DNA from: Candidatus Thiodiazotropha endolucinida
GTDB taxonomy: Bacteria > Pseudomonadota > Gammaproteobacteria > Chromatiales > Chromatiaceae
Reading direction: 5' to 3'
NCBI RefSeq assembly: GCF_001715975.1
Contig: NZ_MARB01000024.1
Location: 1 to 64,000 of the forward strand
Length of the DNA: 64,000 nucleotides
Positions within the stretch are counted from its first letter, which is position 1. The number at the start of each line of letters is the position of its first letter. A model generated the notes under the pieces. It saw only the letters and a list, made by a program, of their open reading frames with translations, was not told where the DNA came from and ran no database searches. This document shows positions 53,831-61,972 of the stretch, piece after piece. The translations under genes were made by a program, and so were the position numbers.

Positions 53831-54850
53831 GTGAACAGAGAGAGCCCCGAACAGCAGACCCGATCATCCCTGGTCGACCGCTTTAATCGCCGCATCAACT
53901 ATCTGCGGATCTCTGTCACCGACCGTTGCGACCTGCGCTGCATCTACTGCATGTCGGAAGATATGGAATTCGTACCCCGTTCTCAGCTGTTGACCCTGGA
54001 AGAACTGTTTCGGGTCGGTAAATCCTTCGTGGAGATGGGGGTGAGAAAAATCCGCATCACCGGCGGCGAGCCTCTGACCAGACGCGGTGTCATGCAGCTG
54101 TTCGAGTCCCTCGGCGAGTTGGATGGACTGGACGATCTCACGCTGACCACCAACGGCACCCTGCTTCATCGCTACGCAAAGACGTTGCAGCGCGCGGGCG
54201 TGACGCGGGTCAATATCAGCCTCGATTCACTGCAGGAAGCGCGTTTCAGGAAAATAACCAGGATCGGTGACATTCGCCGTACCCTCACCGGAATCGATGC
54301 CGCCCTCGAGGCGGGTTTTCAGCGGGTGAAGATCAACTCGGTGATCCTGAAAAACCGCAATCACGACGAAATCCCCGCACTGGTGGCATTCGCCGAAAAA
54401 CGCGGCATGGATATCAGCTTTATCGAGGAGATGCCCCTGGGAGAGACCGGTGATCACGACCGGGCGGAACTCTACTACTCCAGCCAGCAGGTACTGCAGG
54501 ATCTGCAACCGCACTACGATCTGATAGCCACCACGGATACGACCGGCGGACCGGCGCGTTACTACCGTATCAACGACAGTAACACCCGGGTCGGCTTCAT
54601 CTCGCCCCACAGCCACAACTTCTGTGATCACTGCAACCGGGTGCGCCTCACCGCCGAAGGGCGCCTGCTGCTCTGTCTCGGTCAGGAACACTCCATGGAC
54701 CTGCGCCGGGTGGTGCGGGCCAATCCACTGGACGACGAGCCGTTGCGCCAGGCGATCATCGATGCCATGAAGATCAAGCCCAAGGGCCACGAGTTCGATC
54801 TTACGGCCAAACCGGTGCTGTTCCGCCATATGAATGTAACCGGTGGTTAG
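53831..54850 (+). CDS. moaA: GTP 3',8-cyclase MoaA
   Basis: 339 residues from a GTG at 53831 with GAGAGG upstream; a TTG at 53792 is the alternative. Radical-SAM cluster CDLRCIYC at residues 33-40, the ITGGEP motif, the second cluster CDHCNRVRLTAEGRLLLC, and the C-terminal Gly-Gly needed for activity. MoaA makes the first intermediate of molybdopterin. It lies next to fdhD and the regulator, so it probably raises cofactor supply for FDH alongside a housekeeping copy. Confidence 0.93.
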   Translation: MNRESPEQQTRSSLVDRFNRRINYLRISVTDRCDLRCIYCMSEDMEFVPRSQLLTLEELFRVGKSFVEMGVRKIRITGGEPLTRRGVMQLFESLGELDGLDDLTLTTNGTLLHRYAKTLQRAGVTRVNISLDSLQEARFRKITRIGDIRRTLTGIDAALEAGFQRVKINSVILKNRNHDEIPALVAFAEKRGMDISFIEEMPLGETGDHDRAELYYSSQQVLQDLQPHYDLIATTDTTGGPARYYRINDSNTRVGFISPHSHNFCDHCNRVRLTAEGRLLLCLGQEHSMDLRRVVRANPLDDEPLRQAIIDAMKIKPKGHEFDLTAKPVLFRHMNVTGG

Positions 54851-54859
54851 GTAGGCCCC

Positions 54860-55744
54860 ATGGACGCCCTCTCTAATGCAAAACGGCCCCTGATGACTGA
54901 TGCGGGACTCAGTGCCGCGGTAGAGGCTGTCGCGATCGATGAGTATGGCGATATCAGAAACGGCCATGTTGCCGCGGAACGCGCCCTGACACTCTATCTC
55001 GACAAACAGGAACTGGTCACCCTGATGACCCTGGGCACCCGCCCCGAGATGCTGGTGCTGGGATGGCTGCGCAATCAGAGACTGATCCGGGATATCGAAC
55101 AGATCAAAGCGATCCAGGTCGATTGGGAGACCGACTCCGCAGCCATCACCACCTTTGAGGGCATACAGGGTGTGAAGGAGAAGATGGCGCGTAAAACGGT
55201 GACGACCGGCTGCGGCCAGGGGACAGTGTTTGGCGATCTGATGGATGACCTGGAGAAGATCGAACTGCCCCGGAGGCGTATTCGTCAGTCCGAGATATAC
55301 AGACTATTGCACACACTCAATGAGTACAACCAAGTCTATCAACGGGCTGGAGCGGTACACGGCTGTGCCCTGTGCAGTGAAGAGCAGATTCATCTCTTCA
55401 TCGAAGATGTGGGGCGGCATAACGCCGTCGACGCCATCGCCGGTCATATGTGGCTCGAAGAAACCGATGGCAGCGACAAGATCTTCTACACCACCGGCAG
55501 GCTCACCTCGGAGATGGTGATCAAAGTCGCACAGATGGGGATACCGGTCCTGCTCTCCCGCTCAGGCATCACGCAAATGGGATTGGAATTGGCCAGAAAG
55601 GTCGGTGTCACCCTGATCGCCCGCGCCAAGGGCAGACATTTCCTGGTCTACAACGGAGCGGATCAGATCAGTTTCGATGCCGTGCCGGAGATTCGCCCGC
55701 AAAAGTCCGGGGCAAGACAGGCCGGTCAGAGCAAAAGCCGATAA
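54860..55744 (+). CDS. fdhD: FdhD sulfurtransferase
   Basis: 294 residues. The catalytic loop HGCALCSEEQIHLFIEDVGR contains the CxxC of FdhD, followed by the family's DVGRHNAVDAIAGHM and TTGRLTSEMV motifs. FdhD transfers sulfur from the cysteine desulfurase IscS to the metal cofactor of FdhA, essential for activity. Ten bases after moaA and 13 before the regulator, so one transcript. Confidence 0.93.
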   Translation: MDALSNAKRPLMTDAGLSAAVEAVAIDEYGDIRNGHVAAERALTLYLDKQELVTLMTLGTRPEMLVLGWLRNQRLIRDIEQIKAIQVDWETDSAAITTFEGIQGVKEKMARKTVTTGCGQGTVFGDLMDDLEKIELPRRRIRQSEIYRLLHTLNEYNQVYQRAGAVHGCALCSEEQIHLFIEDVGRHNAVDAIAGHMWLEETDGSDKIFYTTGRLTSEMVIKVAQMGIPVLLSRSGITQMGLELARKVGVTLIARAKGRHFLVYNGADQISFDAVPEIRPQKSGARQAGQSKSR

Positions 55745-55756
55745 CGGGGGGAAGTT

Positions 55757-56671
55757 ATGGTAGCGGTGATGTCCCAGGATCAACATATCTTTATGAACGT
55801 CAAACAGGTCGCGGAATATCTTCATCTGAATGAGAAGAAGATCTACGCCCTGGTCAACGAAGAGCGCATTCCCGCCACCAAGATAACCGGCAAGTGGTTG
55901 TTTCCGAGAGAGCTGGTCGATCGTTGGATGCTCGACTCCGCCCACGGTGGATTGATGACCAACAGGCTGGTGATCGCCGGCAGCGACGATCCCCTGCTCT
56001 ATCGGTTGATCATGACCTTTGCCGATGAGACCGGCTCTCATGCCCTGATCAGTTACTCCCCCACCGGCACCCGGCTGGGCCTGGAACTGCTGCAGGCCAA
56101 TCGTATCGATGCCTGTGGTATCCATTGGGGACCGAATCAGGAGAGCCATACGCGCCACCCGGCGCTGTTGCGTCAATACCCGCAATTTCGCCAGTGGGTG
56201 CTGATTCGCCTGTTTCGCCGCGAACAGGGACTGATGGTCAGCCGCCGGATCGAACAACGAAAACTGCAGCCGGAAAATCTTTTCGACCGCGAGTTCCGTT
56301 GGACCATGCGTCAGAGCGGCGCCGGCGCTCAACGTTTCCTGATGGAAGTACTCAGCGGTTATGGCACCAGCACGGAAAAGCTGAATTGTGTCGCCACCGC
56401 CCTTTCGGAACGTGAGGCCGCCGCCAATATCGCCATGGGCCAGGCGGATGTAGCCCCGGGAGCACGCGCGGCAGCCAATGAATATGGATTGGCATTCATC
56501 CCATTCGGCTGGGAATCCTTCGATCTGACACTGCCCCGCAGCATCTGGTTTCGGCGTCTGTTTCAAGATCTCATAGCGCGTCTGCGTTCAACCGAATGCA
56601 AGGCCATGGCAAAACAGTTGTCCGGTTATGACCTGCGCGAAGCGGGAGAACTGGTATGGGGGGATGAATAG
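55757..56671 (+). CDS. HTH - periplasmic-binding-like regulator
   Basis: 304 residues. N-terminal excisionase/MerR-type winged helix (MNVKQVAEYLHLNEKKIYAL) is fused to a substrate-binding domain of the PBP-like type (VIAGSDDPLLYRLIMTFADE; MGQADVAPGARAAANEYGLA). This combination is found next to molybdenum and FDH genes and likely senses molybdate, tungstate or a cofactor. A GGGGGGAAG ribosome site is seen. It is likely the controller of the divergent FDH operon; the ligand is inferred. Confidence 0.75.
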   Translation: MVAVMSQDQHIFMNVKQVAEYLHLNEKKIYALVNEERIPATKITGKWLFPRELVDRWMLDSAHGGLMTNRLVIAGSDDPLLYRLIMTFADETGSHALISYSPTGTRLGLELLQANRIDACGIHWGPNQESHTRHPALLRQYPQFRQWVLIRLFRREQGLMVSRRIEQRKLQPENLFDREFRWTMRQSGAGAQRFLMEVLSGYGTSTEKLNCVATALSEREAAANIAMGQADVAPGARAAANEYGLAFIPFGWESFDLTLPRSIWFRRLFQDLIARLRSTECKAMAKQLSGYDLREAGELVWGDE

Positions 56672-56692
56672 ATAGCCTGTTAAACTAAAGCC

Positions 56693-57124
56693 ATGAAGAC
56701 CGGCTATCTCACATTGGAAACTCACCCTGAGCATCTGGATTTGGTGCGTGTAATCGTCAAGGATGAACTGCCGAACACCCAGGAAGCCAGTCATGGCTCC
56801 CAAATCCGCTATATCGCCCGCTTCAACGACATCGATGCGGGCCAGATGCATCTGCACAACATGCTGCACAACAACCTGGTCGATCTGGACAACCACATCT
56901 ATCGCATCGATCTGAACCAGGCGATCGCCGCCGTCGAAGCCGATGACCTGAACCATGCCCGGGTTTGGATCGATCCGTCACTGGGCGAGAATGACAGATC
57001 CTTTATCGATACGCAGACAGCCAAATTCAAACTGCGCCACAAAAAATGGAACAGGTTTTGGCTCATCGTCGGAGCCGTCTTCGTTATCTATTTTTTTATC
57101 ATGACCCTGTTCGGCCAGATCTGA
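56693..57124 (+). CDS. hypothetical protein with C-terminal membrane helix
   Basis: 143 residues. Polar alpha/beta N-terminal part with HLHNMLHNNLVDLDNH and one membrane helix at about 120-142 (FWLIVGAVFVIYFFIMTLF). No family recognised. Follows the regulator gene on the same strand after 21 bases, so it may belong to the moaA-fdhD operon. Confidence 0.55.
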   Translation: MKTGYLTLETHPEHLDLVRVIVKDELPNTQEASHGSQIRYIARFNDIDAGQMHLHNMLHNNLVDLDNHIYRIDLNQAIAAVEADDLNHARVWIDPSLGENDRSFIDTQTAKFKLRHKKWNRFWLIVGAVFVIYFFIMTLFGQI

Positions 57125-57403
57125 AGGTCCCCAGGGTCACCCGCGGGAACCCAGACCCCGACCTGCTGCGCTGTCTGCTGTATGCACGCCCACGCAGGAG
57201 CGCGTGAACCAAGTCAAGCACGTAGGGTGCGGCTTGCCGCACCTCAGGTAAAAAAAATGGACATGCTTTTATTAAAATCATGGCTTGGAATGAGGATACC
57301 GACCGACACCACCCCGAAGGGCGGTGCTGTCGGTCATGCGGAGGGGTGAGAACAGGTTATCGATGAGGACCAAGGTGTTTCTGTGGCCTATACCTCACAT
57401 TGC
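57125..57403. repeat. decayed palindromic repeats and hairpins
   Basis: At 57170-57210 a degenerate GTTCCCACGCT-type palindrome. At 57226-57243 a perfect hairpin GGTGCGGC-TT-GCCGCACC. At 57301-57335 a stem of GACCGACA and TGTCGGTC with four more inner pairs. One of these probably ends the converging transcripts, although none has a T-run. Confidence 0.6.
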
Positions 57404-59263
57404 TCAATCACAGGTTGCAGACAAATCCCAATATTTTGGAGAGTGATACAACCGCGCCAGCTGAAGCTCGCGTTCAAGCTCCATTTCGCGGGGAAGGTGG
57501 TCACCAAAACGGGTGAACAACTCCTCCTGATCAATGGTTTCGTGGCGCGCCACTTCCCGATCGATATTCATGATTTCAAAAAAGTCAGCCTTGTCGAATT
57601 CCAACCCGTCCCAGTTGATGGAACCATGGGAGGGAACCCAGCCCATGGGGCTCTCGACAGCGCGACCACAGCCGGTGCAACGGTCGACTATCCACTTGAG
57701 CACCCGCATGTTCTCGCTGAAGCCCGGCCAGATGAAACGACCGTGCTCGTCCTTGCGGAACCAGTTCACCCGGAATATTGCAGGCGGTGTCGCGACGTTT
57801 TTACGTCCGATACGCAGCCAGTGTTTCAAGTAGTCCGCCATGTTGTAGCCACAGAACGGCAACATGGCCATGGGATCGCGCCGCATGGCGGCCTGACCGA
57901 TGGCAGCTGCGGTTGCCTCTGAGCCCATGGTCGCCGCCATGTAGACGCCATGCTCCCAGTTGTAGCTCTGAAAAACCAAAGGAAAGTTGTGGCTGACGCG
58001 CCCGCCAAACAGAAAAGCGGTGATTGGAACACCGGCCGGATTCTCCCATTCCGGATCAATTGAAGGACAAGCAGCGGCGGGGGCGGTGAAACGTGCATTG
58101 GGATGGGCCGCCGGGCGACCGCAACCTATGTTCCAATCATCGCCACGCCAGTCGATCATGTGCTCCGGCGGATCTTCCGTCAGCCCCTCCCACCATATAT
58201 CACCATCGTCCGTCAGGGCGCAGTTGGTGAAGATACAGTTTTCACGCAATGCGGCAAGCGCATTGGGGTTGGATGATTCATTGGTGCCCGGAGCGACGCC
58301 GAACAGTCCATACTCCGGATTGATGGCATAAAACTTACCATCCTCAGGATTGGGTTTAATCCAGGCAATATCATCACCTATGGTGGTGACCTTCCAGCCA
58401 TCGAACCCCTCTGGCGATTTGAGCATTGCAAAATTGGTCTTTCCGCAAGCGCTGGGAAAGGCTGCCGCGACATAGAACTTTTTCTTCTCGGGGGTCTCCA
58501 CGCCCATGATCAACATATGCTCGGCGAGCCAGCCCTCATCCCGCCCCATCACCGAGGCGATACGCAGCGCAAAGCACTTCTTGCCCAGTAGGGCATTGCC
58601 GCCGTAACCGCTACCGAAGGACCAGATCTCCCGGGTCTCGGGAAAATGGGTAATGCACTTGTCCTCGATGTTGCCGGCGCAGGGCCAAGGGACGTCCTCT
58701 TCCCCCGGTGCCAAGGGTGCGCCAACCGAGTGCACGCATGGCACGAATTCACCATCGTCACCCAGCACATCGAGCACTTTCTGCCCCATGCGGGTCATGA
58801 TGCGCTGATTCACCGCGACATAAGCAGAGTCGGAGATTTCAATACCGATATGAGCGATGTGTGAGCCAAGCGGTCCCATACTGAATGGGATCACATACAT
58901 CGTCCTGCCCCGCATGCAGCCTTTGAACAATCCATTCAGGATCGTTTTCATCTTCTTGGGATCCATCCAATTATTGGTCGGCCCGGCTTCCTCTTCTCTT
59001 TTAGAACAGATATAGGTTCGCTCCTCAACGCGAGCCACATCGCTCGGATGGGAACGGGCCAGGTAACTGTTGGACCGCTTCTCCGGATTCAGGCGAATCA
59101 AGGTACCGCTTTTCACCATCTCGTCACACAAACGATCGTACTCTTCCTGAGAACCATCGCACCAGTAAATACGGTCCGGTTCACATAACCGAGCGACCTC
59201 ATCAACCCAAGCCAAAAGTTTACGATTGCTTGTGCGAACGGCGCCGTCATGTTTCGTGGTCAT
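57404..59263 (-). CDS. pckG: GTP-dependent phosphoenolpyruvate carboxykinase
   Basis: 619 residues, the usual length. The nucleotide-binding kinase-1 motif [13 protein letters not shown] lies near 275, with the PEPCK-specific [14 protein letters not shown] and FGVAPGTN motifs after it. It converts oxaloacetate and GTP to PEP and CO2, the first committed step of gluconeogenesis, and fits growth on lactate or other organic acids (lutABC is in the same window). Single gene; start ATG at 59263. Confidence 0.95.
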   Translation of the reverse strand: MTTKHDGAVRTSNRKLLAWVDEVARLCEPDRIYWCDGSQEEYDRLCDEMVKSGTLIRLNPEKRSNSYLARSHPSDVARVEERTYICSKREEEAGPTNNWMDPKKMKTILNGLFKGCMRGRTMYVIPFSMGPLGSHIAHIGIEISDSAYVAVNQRIMTRMGQKVLDVLGDDGEFVPCVHSVGAPLAPGEEDVPWPCAGNIEDKCITHFPETREIWSFGSGYGGNALLGKKCFALRIASVMGRDEGWLAEHMLIMGVETPEKKKFYVAAAFPSACGKTNFAMLKSPEGFDGWKVTTIGDDIAWIKPNPEDGKFYAINPEYGLFGVAPGTNESSNPNALAALRENCIFTNCALTDDGDIWWEGLTEDPPEHMIDWRGDDWNIGCGRPAAHPNARFTAPAAACPSIDPEWENPAGVPITAFLFGGRVSHNFPLVFQSYNWEHGVYMAATMGSEATAAAIGQAAMRRDPMAMLPFCGYNMADYLKHWLRIGRKNVATPPAIFRVNWFRKDEHGRFIWPGFSENMRVLKWIVDRCTGCGRAVESPMGWVPSHGSINWDGLEFDKADFFEIMNIDREVARHETIDQEELFTRFGDHLPREMELERELQLARLYHSPKYWDLSATCD

Positions 59264-59653
59264 GATGAAAATCCACCTCTTAGGATTGATTATTTATAGC
59301 CTACATTCTAACCAGATAATGGGAAGAATCTGAATAGATACGCAGAGAACCGAAGTGTCAAGTATATGGGACTGGGCTGGAATTCGCTATGCCGGTCTAA
59401 ATTGGGATTCAGATAGCTCGACATTTACAGATTATGAGTATCCATTCACGATTGGACCAGCGGTACGGCCCTGAATCAGCTTCAGCTTTCCAGCTGAGTG
59501 ATCGAATCAGAGTCAGGACGGGATGGCTTAGTGCTTCAGGGAGTGAGTCTGGTACAGATCAACGAATCCGGAGACTGAGTGCGACATGGCATTGTTCTGT
59601 TTGTACTTATCTTCGGTAGTGTTTGGCTCAGCCTTGCTGGTCGATCTGAACGT
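59264..59653. other. pckG upstream gap
   Basis: About 390 bases containing the pckG promoter and the 3' flank of a methyltransferase gene. A 61-codon frame from 59434 has no ribosome site or coding character. No repeat recognised. Confidence 0.4.
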
Positions 59654-60508
59654 TCATCTTGTGGCCACAGCATAGAATTCCACACCGTACTTTCGGCTCG
59701 TCCCCGCCAAACCAGGAGCAAATTTCCAACCTGTGTTTTCCAGGAACTCTCCAATTTCTTCAGGGGCTATGCTCCAGATCCATGGTTCCCCAGCAACCTT
59801 CTGAAGCCATAGCATCAATCCCGTCCATCGACCGGCATCGGGCCGACCATCCGCACCACTTGGGATATATGAAAACGCAATCCGGGTTCCGACCCCAGTG
59901 ACCAAAGCACACTGATAAAACAAACTCCGAACCGCATCGGAGTGCAGATACATCACAAGGCCCTCGGCTATGATGACGGTTCGCGCCTTCGAGTCCCATA
60001 GCTCGTTTGACTTTAGAACATCCTCCAGTTTTCGTTCACCGAGATCTTCTGCAATTAAGAGAAGGTTATCCCTTTGTCCCATGGCCTCAATACCTCGCAC
60101 TTTAAGGCGGGCCGTTGCCGGGTGATCAACTTCGAAGAAATTTACACCAGGGAACTCTGGCGCTAAGCGCCACCCAATCGTATCGTAACCAGCCCCGATA
60201 ACAAGGATCTGGGAGGCGCCTTGGTCTATACCCTCTCTTACTTGGTGTTCGCAGAATGCCTTTCTCTCGGCTAAGGCCTCGAACTGACCAGGTAGTATCC
60301 AGTCGAACGCCTCGTAGACAGATACCATTCGTTTGGAACGGGACCACTGTACAGCTCTTGATCCAACCACACCGGAAGCAACAAGCAATTTCTCCGTAGC
60401 TTCCACGATGCCGGGGGGGAGGAGTCTATCCATCCCCGGTTTCGATCCCAAAGTAACAATACCCAGTGCAACTTTATAGGCCGTCCTGCTTGGTTTGTTT
60501 TTTTGCAT
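59654..60508 (-). CDS. LCM-family SAM-dependent methyltransferase
   Basis: 284 residues. The SAM-binding motif is ASQILVIGAGYDTIGWRLA, with the acidic strand end in FFEVDHPAT, characteristic of the leucine-carboxyl-methyltransferase/PpmA group of bacterial O-methyltransferases. The substrate is unknown; in bacteria this group methylates small molecules or polyketides. AGGGGATT precedes the ATG. The next upstream gene is another methyltransferase 52 bases away, so the two may act together. Confidence 0.75.
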   Translation of the reverse strand: MQKNKPSRTAYKVALGIVTLGSKPGMDRLLPPGIVEATEKLLVASGVVGSRAVQWSRSKRMVSVYEAFDWILPGQFEALAERKAFCEHQVREGIDQGASQILVIGAGYDTIGWRLAPEFPGVNFFEVDHPATARLKVRGIEAMGQRDNLLLIAEDLGERKLEDVLKSNELWDSKARTVIIAEGLVMYLHSDAVRSLFYQCALVTGVGTRIAFSYIPSGADGRPDAGRWTGLMLWLQKVAGEPWIWSIAPEEIGEFLENTGWKFAPGLAGTSRKYGVEFYAVATR

Positions 60509-60559
60509 AGAATCCCCTTACTGGGGCTATCCGCAATACGCGGGCACCCCAGTTGATTG

Positions 60560-61387
60560 CTATGAAGGCGTCGCAATTATGCCCAGCAGATTCCCATTTT
60601 CTGTTAATGGCTCACCCGTCAGATCGCCTGCTATTTCTACAACAGTGAAACCTGCATCCTTCAGTTCACTCTCGATCATCTGCGGTGAGAAATGCTGAAA
60701 CCAGTTATATATCTGCCAAGTTTCACCTGGCTCAATAATTACGTAACGATCCAATGCTAGATGTTGATCTTCGTAGATAAAGGTTTTTTGAATCCCGACA
60801 TATTCATTTTCAGCCCAAAAGCCACCCATTAGTCGATCTTCAATTAGAGTAACCTCTCTCTTACCTTGTAAGAGCCCAATGCCGGCGACATCAAGAACTA
60901 TATGCCCCTCTGGTTTGAGCATACCACGCATCCTGCCTAGTAAAATCGATCTTTGTTCTGGTGATAACACACATAAATCCGTGTAGATCAAGGTGATGAT
61001 ATCGAATCCCGAAGGCAAACTGTCAGTCAGATAATCAGCATACAAATAGCTGATATCACCCTGTGACTCGGATTTGGCGTATTCCAGAGTATATTCTGAA
61101 AAATCTATTCCCGTCACTTCAGCCCCCTGTGCAAAAAAACGCTTTGTGTACAATCCAGGGCCACAACCTAAATCGCACAAACGCTTTCCAGGCAAATTGA
61201 GTTTTTGGTCGATCCAACCGACAACGCCATCAATAGTCTCAAAGCGCCTTGATGCAAGTTCAGTCTCCTGGCTCAGATGATATTTGAGCATTTGCCTGGA
61301 CAGATGCGGTTTCGTCCACAACTCTTTGGCCGTGTATCTGGAAAATGGCACAGGACGGAGTGAAATGTCATGAATAAAATCATACAT
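60560..61387 (-). CDS. class I SAM-dependent methyltransferase
   Basis: 275 residues. Motif I LCDLGCGPGLYTKRFFAQGA near residue 75 binds SAM, followed by VTGIDFSEYTLEYAK and the motif IIT-LIYTDLCVLS. It is a small-molecule type methyltransferase of unknown substrate. AAGGA lies before the ATG. It is immediately upstream of the LCM-type gene. Confidence 0.75.
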   Translation of the reverse strand: MYDFIHDISLRPVPFSRYTAKELWTKPHLSRQMLKYHLSQETELASRRFETIDGVVGWIDQKLNLPGKRLCDLGCGPGLYTKRFFAQGAEVTGIDFSEYTLEYAKSESQGDISYLYADYLTDSLPSGFDIITLIYTDLCVLSPEQRSILLGRMRGMLKPEGHIVLDVAGIGLLQGKREVTLIEDRLMGGFWAENEYVGIQKTFIYEDQHLALDRYVIIEPGETWQIYNWFQHFSPQMIESELKDAGFTVVEIAGDLTGEPLTENGNLLGIIATPS

Positions 61388-61972
61388 AATAGAAATCCTT
61401 TAAAGCCTGGTGGCTTCATAATTCAGCAAATAAATTGTTGTGTTGAATTTGGCGGGCATGGGTAGGCAGCAGCCACCTACTTTTGTTTGACAAAAGAAGC
61501 CGCTGTAGACCCGCTTATGTAGATTAGTGATTCATAACGAGCGCAATCTAACGCAAACAGGAGTATGAGTAAAGTCTAATATAATCGCAGCTGAATCGAA
61601 TCTGCTTCCTGTCTTTAATTTATGTCGTCGTTTGGTCGGACTGTGACTATAAATTTACTATCTTTCCCAGATTCCATATTTTTTCCCTTTCGCGACCAAG
61701 GCGGGCCATATGCCGACAAAATTGAGATGTCCGCCACTCATCAGAAGTAAATAATGACAAAGGTGCAACAATTGAATGTGCTGATCCCTCATGTATCACC
61801 ACGTCTTTCGTGGTTGGTTGTACCTCGGCATATGAAATTAATATACACAGCTTGTGTATGAGCACATGGCCCTATCACGGTGACATAGAATGAAACTGCG
61901 ATAGGGCCATAGAGAGTAACGGATGATGTCTGAGCAGCGGGGACCGCGTAGATACGGTCCCCGCAGAGCCGA
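61388..61972. other. gap with strong hairpins downstream of anchor-D gene
   Basis: About 585 bases. Dyads: CTTTTGT-TTG-ACAAAAG at 61480-61496; ATGGCCCTATC/GATAGGGCCAT (11 bp) at 61866-61910; GCGGGGACCG/CGGTCCCCGC at 61937-61964. No gene recognised. Confidence 0.5.
61937..61964 (-). terminator. GC-rich 10-bp terminator-like hairpin
   Basis: Perfect 10-bp stem with an eight-base loop starting nine bases after the anchor-D gene stop codon. No T-run follows, so it may act as a mRNA 3' stabiliser as well. Confidence 0.6.

Noticed and set aside
55562-56566. 334-codon minus-strand ORF
   Set aside because: Antisense to fdhD and the HTH-PBP gene; no start signal or family features.
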